A program made the translations under genes and the position numbers. Under the pieces are notes generated by a model. That model searched no databases, had not been told where the DNA came from, and saw only the letters and a list, made by a program, of their open reading frames with translations. A DNA stretch of 36,674 nt from Bacteroidales bacterium. Lineage in GTDB: Bacteria; Bacteroidota; Bacteroidia; Bacteroidales; Bacteroidaceae. The stretch's first letter is position 1; every line of letters starts with the position of its first letter. The stretch covers positions 1 through 36,674 of the forward strand of contig SFFY01000020.1 in the NCBI GenBank assembly GCA_004556745.1, written 5' to 3'. Below are positions 7,841-15,852 of this stretch, piece by piece.

Positions 7841-7910
7841 ATTTGTACAATTTACTGGTGCAAAATGCCGCCTTTCTTATATGAAACGTGGAAAATTGAA
7901 GGAAAATCAG

Positions 7911-7918
7911 TACATTTG
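7911..7918 (+). promoter_or_regulatory. -7 box of the 7987 gene
   Basis: TACATTTG matches TAnnTTTG and is identical to the box at 1010-1017. It lies 68 bp before the ATG. The -33 region is weak. Confidence 0.55.
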
Positions 7919-7986
7919 CGTCGCATAAGCAAACATTTGCTACGATTTCAACACAACACAAATATTTATCAACTACAACAACCAAC

Positions 7987-10900
7987 ATGAGAAACTTTAC
8001 GCTTTTCGTCTTAGGCTGGCTGCTGATGCTGCCAGTCTGTGCGCAGTCGTCTAAGGACGTGCTTTGGGAAGATTTCCGCGAAGGCACGACCGATGCCGGC
8101 TGGACCGTTATCGACGGCAACAGCGACGGCAACACTTGGGGCACGCAGGAAAACCTCAAGGGAATGGTCTACAACGGACTTGCCACAACTACGCCCGCCG
8201 AGGACTGGGTTTTCACGCCCGAGTTTACACTTAAAAACAGCAGCGACTACGTCATCGAGTACACCGTGGCGCAGCGCGGCGCATTCGGTGCCGACCAGCT
8301 CCAACTCTATCTCTCGACTACCCCAACGCTGGACAACCTCACGCAGCTCCGTGCCGAGGAAACCATCAACGTGCACGCCGGTACCGTGACGCACAAGTGC
8401 CACTTCGTTGCGCCGATGTCGGGCACTTTCTATCTCGGTTTCAAACTCACCTCAACAGCCGGCAACGGCCTTATTTCGATTAAAGCCGTCAAAGTGACGC
8501 TCACCAACAAGCAGTGCCCGCAAATTGCCTCCGCCTTCACGGCGTCCCACAACGGCGCAACGGGCAAGGTGAAACTCAAATGGATCGCCCCCAACCGCGA
8601 CACCGAGGGCGCGCTCCTTCAAGGAAAACTCACCGCAAACGTATATCAGGACGAGCAGCAACTCACAACCATCGAGGACATCACGCCGGGCGTGGAGGCT
8701 TCTTACGAAATCACGCCTGCCGCCGCAAGCGGCCAGACGCGTTTCGGCATCGCCTTCCGCAACGACACGCAAATCTCCGCCCGCGCCGACAAGACACTCA
8801 ACCTCGAGGACGTGCTCGGCGACCCCGTGAAACTCAAATCTTTCTCTTTGAGCACCAAGGCAGCTTTTGCAGAATGGACCGTTATCAACAACGACAAAAA
8901 GGGTGCAGTGTGGGCATACGACTACGGCTCAGCCTACATTCCCTACGCCGCCACCGCCGACGACTGGCTCATCACGCCCGTCGCCAACGTGGAGAAAGGC
9001 AAGCGCTACATACTGAAATACCAAATCAAGACCAGTGTAGGCTACCCTGCCAATATGGAAGTAACGGTGGGCAATGCCGCCACGGTAGCAGCGCAAACGC
9101 AGGTGGTATTCACGCATACGGGCGTTGAGCAGAACGGTTGGGGCGACTACGAAACCAGCCAGTTCGTACCCAACGAGGACGGCGAAGCCTATTTCGCTTT
9201 CCACGCCACTATGGTAAAAAATCAACTGTGCGTGCGCAACGTGGAACTTTATTACATTGAGGCCACGGCGGCAGGCACGGAAGAGGAAGAAATCTCCTAC
9301 ACCGAGCCCGCAGAGGAGGTATTGAAAGACAGCATTAACGCCGACCTCACTTTCACCACGCCCTATCACGAACGCCTCGGGTCGGAGGGCGTAAATCTCT
9401 ACTGCGCAGTTACGCAGGGCTTGATTGATGAGTATACCAGCTGCCCCAACGGCATCTTCAAGATGGACCCCGCCAAGCAATACCAGCCCAACCTTGCCTC
9501 GCCCGACTACGAAATGCTCTTTGCCGGCGGCGTGGTTTATTGGGACGGCAAGCTCTACACCAATGCCTACGACTATCGCAACGACATTCAGGCAGAAGTG
9601 CCCATTTGGCGCGTGATGGATGCCAAGACGCTCGTCACGATTAGCGAGCATCGCCTACCCTCTAACGCTGAATGCACCACCCGCGCCCTCGCCTACGACC
9701 CCGTCACGGAGAAAATCTTTGCCATCGGCCGCGACTACACCAACGACTGGCTCGCCGTGGTAGACCCCGCAACGGGTGCCATGCAGCGCCTCGGCACGGG
9801 ACTTGACCCCAACAAGCGTTACCTCGCCATCGGCTGCGACAGCAAGGGCGTGCTCGTCTGCGTCTATTTGGTGGAAGACTACAAGACGGGCAACCAGTAC
9901 AACTACATCGGCCGCATCAACAAGGAAACCGGCGAAATTGTGGAAATGGGAGAAATCCAGGCACGCAACATGATGACCGACGACATGATTGTCAACATGA
10001 AATACCGCCAGTCGCTCTTCTTCGACAATGCCACGGGCAAACTCTACTGGATGCTTTGCAGCTCGAGCATGGCACTCGGCTCTCAGTACGTACCTGTCTT
10101 TGAGCTCGACCCCGTGAGCTGCACAGCCACGCTGCGCACCTGGGCCACGAACATCATGGCCGTTTCCGGCGCATACTTCGAAGAACCTGCGATGAACGTG
10201 CCCGCCTCTCCCTCCGACTTCAATTATGAGCCAGACGGCGAAGGCCTCGTCACGGGCACTATTTCCTTCAAGATGCCCACCACGTGCTACGACGGTTCGC
10301 CGCTCGCCGGCACGCTGCACTACTCCGTGGTTGAGGAAGAAGTGATGGAACTCACCGGCACGGCTCAGCCCGGCGAAACGGTGAGCCGCCACATCGAGTC
10401 GTTCAACGGTCTGCACACCGTGACGCTCACCGCTTCCAATGCCGCCGGCACCAGCGTGGCGATCGAGCGCACCTTCCTCGTGGGCTACGACATGCCCGAC
10501 GCGCCTGCCAACATCAAGCTCACCGACAACGGCGACCTCACCACCACCGTCACTTGGGACGCGCCCGAACTGGGCATCAACGGCAAGGCATACGATGCCT
10601 CTAAGGTGACGTACAACGTGGTGCGCTATCCCGACAAGGTGAAAGTGGCAACGGGCCTCACCGAGCGCACCTTCACCGAGAGCCACGGCGCGGATTATTC
10701 CTACTACTTCTATGCCGTGTATTCCTGCTCCGACGGCCTTGAAATCAAGGGTGAACGCAGCAACACGGTAGTTGTGGGCGCACCGCTCACGCCCCCTTAC
10801 GGCGGTATCTTCACCACGGCGGACGCGATGTTCAACTACTACACCATTCTCGACGAGAACCACGACGGCTACACATGGTCGCACGACAGCAGCTCCGGCG

Positions 10901-11481
10901 CGGCGGTTTATCCCTACAACTACCAGCTCGGCGCTGACGACTGGTTTATCTCGCCGGGCCTCAGCCTTGAAGCCAAGAAGAACTACGCGCTCACGTTCAG
11001 CACCTTCTCTTCGAGCGAGTACTACCCCGAAGCATTGAAGGTAATGTTCGGTCACGGCAAGGACCCCGAAGAGTTTGACTACGAACTGCTCGACCTTCCC
11101 GAAGTGCCAACAATAGACGAGGAGAACCGCATCGCTACCTATACCCTACCCGTCACCATTACGAATAGCGGCACATACTTCTACGGCTTCTACGCTTACT
11201 CGCCCGCTTATTCCGAATACCTCTACCTCTACGACATCAACTTCACCGAGTACACTGCCGAAGGCATCAGCAAAGCCACGGCCGAGGCCAAGGCCTTCGA
11301 TGCCTACGCCAAGGGCGGCAAGCTCTTCGTGCTCAATCCCTCCGGCAAGGCCGTAAGCGTATACAACGCCGGCGGCACGCAGTTGGTCAATACCGCTGCT
11401 ACGCGCAGCGAACTGCCCGTAACGCCCGGCGTTTACGTCGTGAAGAGCGGCAGCCAATCACTCAAGGTGCTTGTGAAATAA
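7987..11481 (+). CDS. Large secreted protein: choice-of-anchor J, propeller and T9SS-like tail
   Basis: 1164 residues, signal peptide about 1-20 (cleavage near CAQ-S). Three choice-of-anchor J-like modules are visible: about 24-175 (GWTVIDGNSDGNTW, EDWVFTP), 275-430 (AEWTVINNDKKGAVW, DDWLITP) and 940-1095 (YYTILDENHDGYTW, DDWFISP). An FN3-like stretch lies at 180-270. A repeated-blade region from about 455 to 735 (LAYDPVTEKIFAIG, LAVVDPATGAMQRLG, YIGRINKETGEIVEMG) suggests a beta-propeller. Two FN3-like domains occupy 740-930. The end (LFVLNPSGKAVSVYNAGG ... GVYVVKSGSQSLKVLVK) resembles a type IX sorting domain. No catalytic motif was recognised; adhesion or glycan binding is the likely role. 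It is monocistronic, with its own promoter and terminator. Confidence 0.8.
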   Translation: MRNFTLFVLGWLLMLPVCAQSSKDVLWEDFREGTTDAGWTVIDGNSDGNTWGTQENLKGMVYNGLATTTPAEDWVFTPEFTLKNSSDYVIEYTVAQRGAFGADQLQLYLSTTPTLDNLTQLRAEETINVHAGTVTHKCHFVAPMSGTFYLGFKLTSTAGNGLISIKAVKVTLTNKQCPQIASAFTASHNGATGKVKLKWIAPNRDTEGALLQGKLTANVYQDEQQLTTIEDITPGVEASYEITPAAASGQTRFGIAFRNDTQISARADKTLNLEDVLGDPVKLKSFSLSTKAAFAEWTVINNDKKGAVWAYDYGSAYIPYAATADDWLITPVANVEKGKRYILKYQIKTSVGYPANMEVTVGNAATVAAQTQVVFTHTGVEQNGWGDYETSQFVPNEDGEAYFAFHATMVKNQLCVRNVELYYIEATAAGTEEEEISYTEPAEEVLKDSINADLTFTTPYHERLGSEGVNLYCAVTQGLIDEYTSCPNGIFKMDPAKQYQPNLASPDYEMLFAGGVVYWDGKLYTNAYDYRNDIQAEVPIWRVMDAKTLVTISEHRLPSNAECTTRALAYDPVTEKIFAIGRDYTNDWLAVVDPATGAMQRLGTGLDPNKRYLAIGCDSKGVLVCVYLVEDYKTGNQYNYIGRINKETGEIVEMGEIQARNMMTDDMIVNMKYRQSLFFDNATGKLYWMLCSSSMALGSQYVPVFELDPVSCTATLRTWATNIMAVSGAYFEEPAMNVPASPSDFNYEPDGEGLVTGTISFKMPTTCYDGSPLAGTLHYSVVEEEVMELTGTAQPGETVSRHIESFNGLHTVTLTASNAAGTSVAIERTFLVGYDMPDAPANIKLTDNGDLTTTVTWDAPELGINGKAYDASKVTYNVVRYPDKVKVATGLTERTFTESHGADYSYYFYAVYSCSDGLEIKGERSNTVVVGAPLTPPYGGIFTTADAMFNYYTILDENHDGYTWSHDSSSGAAVYPYNYQLGADDWFISPGLSLEAKKNYALTFSTFSSSEYYPEALKVMFGHGKDPEEFDYELLDLPEVPTIDEENRIATYTLPVTITNSGTYFYGFYAYSPAYSEYLYLYDINFTEYTAEGISKATAEAKAFDAYAKGGKLFVLNPSGKAVSVYNAGGTQLVNTAATRSELPVTPGVYVVKSGSQSLKVLVK

Positions 11482-11513
11482 AAGCCCGCCTGAGGGCAAA
11501 CCTCTGATAAGCC

Positions 11514-11555
11514 ACGGGGCTGTGTCTGAATTTGGACACAGCCCCGTATTTTTTA
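11514..11555 (+). terminator. Terminator after the 7987 gene
   Basis: 13-bp perfect stem (ACGGGGCTGTGTC, 11514-11526, with 11535-11547) followed by a T run. Confidence 0.9.
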
Positions 11556-11669
11556 TAAAAAGAGGAAGAAGAACCACCTCATAGAATAACACAACAAACA
11601 AAGCTTAACGCATCACTCTATAAATCGCGAGACAAGACGTTCCAGCCATTTCGGCGCACGCAATCTCTT

Positions 11670-11798
11670 TTACTTTTCCTTGGGATGCTGTCTTTCATAC
11701 TCGTTTTCAAACGCTTTCAGGTGGGCGATGCGCTCATCAATCAGCCGCTGAACCTCCTCATGATTTGCCGGTTCTGGTTCTCCTGCCGTCTTGTCCAT
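11670..11798 (-). CDS. Small 42-residue protein, unknown function
   Basis: Starts at the ATG at 11798. A longer frame reaching 11930 would run through the promoter region and is not preferred. The protein is short, charged and probably helical (MDKTAGEPEPANHEEVQRL ... HPKEK), with no signal peptide or membrane segment. I do not recognise the family. Support for a real gene comes from context: a TAAATTTG -7 box on the minus strand (11881-11874) lies 75 nt upstream, and it is the exact mirror image of the box serving the divergent gene at 12113. No terminator was clear downstream. Confidence 0.45.
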   Translation of the reverse strand: MDKTAGEPEPANHEEVQRLIDERIAHLKAFENEYERQHPKEK

Positions 11799-11873
11799 AT
11801 CGTAAAAAAGTGAGAAGTTGTTTGACTTACGTATATATAAATAAAGGTGTGCGGTGTTTCCATGACGTGTAGG

Positions 11874-12063
11874 CAAATTTACGACGAAGCGCAGCTTGAC
11901 AGATTTCAAAATAGGAACAAATAATTTCAATTCTGGAACTTTTCCATAATGTTCCCCGGTGAAAACAGAAGTTTTTGAGGGGGAAACAGCGCAAAATGTT
12001 TCAGGATTGAAATACTATGTTCCTATATTAAAACGCCGAAAGGGCATTTGCCTCCTAAATTTG
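11874..12063. promoter_or_regulatory. Palindromic divergent promoter region
   Basis: TAAATTTG occurs on the minus strand (11881-11874) and plus strand (12056-12063). A 29-bp imperfect inverted repeat (24 of 29 matching) occupies 11911-11939 and 11998-12026. All pairs share one symmetry centre (11968.5) with no gaps. The region separates the 42-residue gene from the BspA-like gene and probably drives both. -33 boxes are not clear. Confidence 0.6.
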
Positions 12064-12112
12064 CTACATCTTTTGACATATAGTTGTTTTAACCACTAAC
12101 ACCTTTACATTC

Positions 12113-15100
12113 ATGAAAAAATTATTTCTACTATCGCTCTTCAGTCTGCTTGCCCTCTTCGGCGCAAGGGCTGAAATCGCAAACGTTGATGACACAGGCG
12201 ACGGCATCGCCAACGAGGCTGTGACCATCAACGGTATCACGTACGACGTCACGCTCCACGGCGTGGGTGGAACCGAGGACGGGTCAGCCCAAATCACCGG
12301 CGTGCGTGCGGCAGACGGAAACGAGCAATCGCTCATTGGCCTTGAAGAACTCGTGCTGCCCGAAACCATCACCTACAATGAACAAACGTTCCGTGTGTAC
12401 CATCTGAGCCTAAGTGGCATCGACGGCACAGACATCAAGTCGCTCGTCATTCCCCGCTACGTATCGGTAATCGATGATTTCGTACCCGCAGCCAAAAAGT
12501 TCACCTTCATGGGGTCTGTGCCAGAGTTCACAGGCAGCAACTTTATTGCCCAAATGCAAAAGTGGGGCGTTGCTGTCTTTGTGCGCGAAGGCCTGCTTGG
12601 CGCGTGGTCGGAATGGGCGTACAGCCACTACATCAACGTCCACGCCATCTACCACACCATCGACGGCATCCACTACGTGCTGCGCAATCTCGACCTCCTC
12701 GAAGACATGCCCGATCTGCCCGCCAGCGACCTCACCGCCAGTGTCACGAGCACCTTTGACTACAGCATGGGCTACGTTGGCGACATCGCCATTCCCGAGC
12801 GCGTGACTTACGGCGGCCACGAGTTCACGGTCACTGAAATCGGCGACGAGGCTTTCAACAGCCAGTTCGAAGTCACCTCCGTCACCCTGCCCGCCACCAT
12901 CGAGCGCTTAGGGGGAATGGCATTCTACAAAGACATCAGCCTCTCGTCCCTCACCTGCCTCGCCACCGTGCCGCCCGCCACGTCGACCAACATGGAGAGC
13001 ATCGACTACTCCATCTGCGAGTCCGTGCCCCTCTTCGTGCCTGCCGGTAGCGTGGCAGCCTACAAGGCCGCCGATATGTGGAAAGAGTTCCGCCTCATCC
13101 TGCCCATCGGCACCAAGTTGGCGCAGATTGACGGCTTTTGGTATGCGCTCTACCCTGAAGGCACAGCCATGGTCATCGCCGACCGCACAGGCATGGGCTA
13201 CGAAGGCGACCTTGTAGTGCCTGCATCCGTCACTTATGAAGAGAACGACTATGCCGTGACCGCCGTGGGCGACGGCGCATTCTTCGAAATGCAGTTCGAC
13301 ATCACCTCCGTCAGCCTGCCCGCCAGCATCCAGAGCATCGGCCGCCACGCCTTCAGCATAATCAACACCGAAACCGAGCACACGCTCACCGTGCACGCCA
13401 CCGTGCCGCCCGCAACGCTCGACACCGACGAGGACCGTTACCTCACCTTTATGGAGCAATATACAATCTACGGCAAGCTCCGCGTGCCTTACTCTGCCCT
13501 CGACACCTACCGCCAGACACTGCCGTGGAGCCTCTTCTGCAACATTGAGGCCATCCCCGAGACGATGCCGAAATATGTCAATGAGGGATACGTGCAGTAC
13601 ATGCTCGACACCACCACGGGCGAAGCGCAGGCGGTAGCCCTCACCGAGGACTGCCCCAGCGGTGCAGACATCACCATTGCGAGCATTGTCTACGACTGGG
13701 AGGGCGACGTTACGTCCTATCCCGTCACCGCCATCAAGGACTTCGCTTTCTCGCGCACCGCGCTCATGAAGTCCATCACCATCCCCGCCGAAGTGACGGC
13801 CATCGGTGCCAACGCCTTCCTTATTGAGGAAAATCTCGAAAGTATCCGCTGCCTCTCCGCCACACCGCACGCAGCCCTCACAGGCGTGGCCAGCCCCGTA
13901 GCGGCCGAAGGCACTTTCTCGCAGTGGTGCTTCGACAACGTGACGCTCATCGTGCCGTTTGACGCGCTCGACACCTACAAGGCCACCGCGCCGTGGAGCA
14001 GTTTCAAGAACATCAAGGGTGTGCACGAGAAACTCTACATCACGGTCGACAATATTGAATACGAACTCGACCAAGACGAGCACACCGCTGCCGTCATCGG
14101 CGGCAACCGCGACGTGGTGCCCGAAGATGCCGCCGCTAATATCCGCGAAACCGTGCAGGACGAGGCAGGAAACAGCTACACCGTCACCAGCATGTCCGAC
14201 TATGCCTTTGACGGCTGGGACGGCGTGCAGACTGTCGACATTCCCGCCTCTATGCAGCGCATCGGCCTCTACGCCATTGCCGAAATGCCCGCCCTCGTGC
14301 AGATTACCTGCCACGCCGTGACCCCACCCGACGTGCTCGACTGCGTTACGGCACAGGGCTCGTTCGACCAGAACGTGCTGCAAAATGCCCAGCTCTACGT
14401 GCCAGCCGGCAGCCTCGACGCTTACAAGAACCACCACACCTGGGGACTCTTCGCCAATATCTTTGAAATCGACGAAACGAAGTACGTCACCGCAGACGGC
14501 ATCGTTTACCGCCTCGACGAGGGCGACGAAGGCGCACTCATCGCCGTGGCCGACCACGTGGAAACGCCCGCCGAAGAGATGGCAGTGCTGCCCGCCGTGA
14601 CCGACCCCGAAACGGACCGGGAGCACACCGTCACCATGCTCAGCGACTGGCTCTTCTCGCAGCACACGGGCATCAAGGCCATCACCATTTCCGCCACCAT
14701 CGAGCAAATCGGCAACGGCGCGTTCTACGCCCTCTATGCCCTCGAAACGCTCACCAGCCTCGCACCCGAACCGCCTGCCTGCGTCATCGCTTCGGCCGAG
14801 GACGGCGTGATGGGCAGCTTCGACGAGGCGCTTTACGAAAGCGTCATGCTCCGCGTGCCCTCCGCAAGCATCGATGCCTACAAGACCACCGCTCCGTGGA
14901 GCAATTTCAAGAATATCAGCCCCATCGTGGTTGAAGTGGAAGGCGTGGACTATCAGCTCGACTCCGATGCCGGCACCGCCGCCGTAGTGGCCAATCCCGA
15001 AAACAACTATCAGGGCGAAGTGGTCATCGAGCCCACCGTGACCGATGCCGAAGGCAACGAATATCCGGTTACCAGCATCAACGACAACGCCTTTGCCGAC

Positions 15101-15565
15101 CAGACGGGCATCACCTCCGTGGTGCTCCCCGAAACGATTGAGGAACTCGGCAGCGGCGTGTTCGACGGCTGCACCGAACTCACCTCCATCGAATGTCAGA
15201 GCACCACGCCGCCCACCGCTATCAGCGGCAGCGCCGCCCTGCCCGCCCTCCATAAGGCCAGCCGCGCCCAGATGGGCGGCACCTTCTCGCAGTGGTGCTA
15301 CGACAACGTGACGCTCATCGTGCCCGACGCCGGTTATGATGCCTACAAGTCGACCGCTCCTTGGAGCAACTTCGCAAACATCGTGAAGAAGACCTCCACG
15401 GGCATCTCCGCCGCTCCCCTGACCGTCAGCACGGAGCGCATAGAGGTGTACGACCTCAACGGCCGCATCGTCTACCGAGGCGCAGCCAACCACCAGCCCG
15501 CCCTCACGAGCGGCGCGTACGTGGTGAAGCGCGACGCGAAAACCGCTAAGGTCATGGTGCCCTAA
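12113..15565 (+). CDS. BspA-like leucine-rich repeat surface protein
   Basis: 1150 residues with a signal peptide at 1-20 (cleavage near ARA-E). It is built of about seven modules of 140-160 residues. A full module has a beta strand pair (GVDYQLDSDAGTAAVV), a BspA/LRR_5 pattern (YPVTSINDNAFADQTGITS, VVLPETIEELGSGVFDGC), a cysteine-containing TPPT turn, a VPAGSxxAYK segment and a PWSxFxNI ending. The last 55 residues (IEVYDLNGRIVYRGA ... GAYVVKRDAKTAKVMVP) resemble a T9SS sorting domain. BspA-type proteins are surface adhesins that bind host or microbial ligands; the partner here is unknown. Near-identical DNA (47 bp, two mismatches) recurs at 13910-13956 and 15278-15324, a sign of module duplication. 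Confidence 0.85.
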   Translation: MKKLFLLSLFSLLALFGARAEIANVDDTGDGIANEAVTINGITYDVTLHGVGGTEDGSAQITGVRAADGNEQSLIGLEELVLPETITYNEQTFRVYHLSLSGIDGTDIKSLVIPRYVSVIDDFVPAAKKFTFMGSVPEFTGSNFIAQMQKWGVAVFVREGLLGAWSEWAYSHYINVHAIYHTIDGIHYVLRNLDLLEDMPDLPASDLTASVTSTFDYSMGYVGDIAIPERVTYGGHEFTVTEIGDEAFNSQFEVTSVTLPATIERLGGMAFYKDISLSSLTCLATVPPATSTNMESIDYSICESVPLFVPAGSVAAYKAADMWKEFRLILPIGTKLAQIDGFWYALYPEGTAMVIADRTGMGYEGDLVVPASVTYEENDYAVTAVGDGAFFEMQFDITSVSLPASIQSIGRHAFSIINTETEHTLTVHATVPPATLDTDEDRYLTFMEQYTIYGKLRVPYSALDTYRQTLPWSLFCNIEAIPETMPKYVNEGYVQYMLDTTTGEAQAVALTEDCPSGADITIASIVYDWEGDVTSYPVTAIKDFAFSRTALMKSITIPAEVTAIGANAFLIEENLESIRCLSATPHAALTGVASPVAAEGTFSQWCFDNVTLIVPFDALDTYKATAPWSSFKNIKGVHEKLYITVDNIEYELDQDEHTAAVIGGNRDVVPEDAAANIRETVQDEAGNSYTVTSMSDYAFDGWDGVQTVDIPASMQRIGLYAIAEMPALVQITCHAVTPPDVLDCVTAQGSFDQNVLQNAQLYVPAGSLDAYKNHHTWGLFANIFEIDETKYVTADGIVYRLDEGDEGALIAVADHVETPAEEMAVLPAVTDPETDREHTVTMLSDWLFSQHTGIKAITISATIEQIGNGAFYALYALETLTSLAPEPPACVIASAEDGVMGSFDEALYESVMLRVPSASIDAYKTTAPWSNFKNISPIVVEVEGVDYQLDSDAGTAAVVANPENNYQGEVVIEPTVTDAEGNEYPVTSINDNAFADQTGITSVVLPETIEELGSGVFDGCTELTSIECQSTTPPTAISGSAALPALHKASRAQMGGTFSQWCYDNVTLIVPDAGYDAYKSTAPWSNFANIVKKTSTGISAAPLTVSTERIEVYDLNGRIVYRGAANHQPALTSGAYVVKRDAKTAKVMVP

Positions 15566-15607
15566 TCAACCCGACCAAGCCACGCAATCTTGTTGGCAAA
15601 ATAAATG

Positions 15608-15651
15608 AAATCTGCCGCGCAGGAAACGTTCTTGTGCGGCAGATTTTTTTT
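15608..15651 (+). terminator. Terminator after the BspA-like gene
   Basis: 14-bp stem (15608-15621 with 15633-15646, one wobble), 11-nt loop, eight-T run. Confidence 0.9.
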
Positions 15652-15666
15652 GAAAGCATTCTGTTG

Positions 15667-15754
15667 CCTCCCCACAATTGCGGTGCAACTTCCCCACAAT
15701 TATGGTGTGCCTTCCCCACAATTGCGGTGTACCCTCACCACAGTTGTGGGGAAG
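15667..15754. repeat. Four 22-bp tandem units with a CAATTG dyad
   Basis: Units at 15667-15688, 15689-15710, 15711-15732 and 15733-15754, exactly 22 bp each. Each carries a CCnCAATTGnGG-like palindrome; the second and fourth are variants. CTTCCCCACAA in unit 3 and TTGTGGGGAAG at the end of unit 4 form a perfect 11-bp inverted pair. It lies between the convergent ends of the BspA-like and kinase genes. Confidence 0.8.
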
Positions 15755-15852
15755 TGACGGCGAGGCAGAAAAAAGCGACGAACTGCGCAGCCAAAAGCAG
15801 ACATTCCGTTATTTAAACTGCACGTAAAGCAATACCGAAAAGGGACTGCGGT

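Noticed and set aside
11911..12026. Invertible promoter (phase variation)
   Set aside because: The inverted repeats match only 24 of 29 bases and the promoter boxes lie outside them, symmetric on both sides, so inversion would change little. No invertase is nearby.
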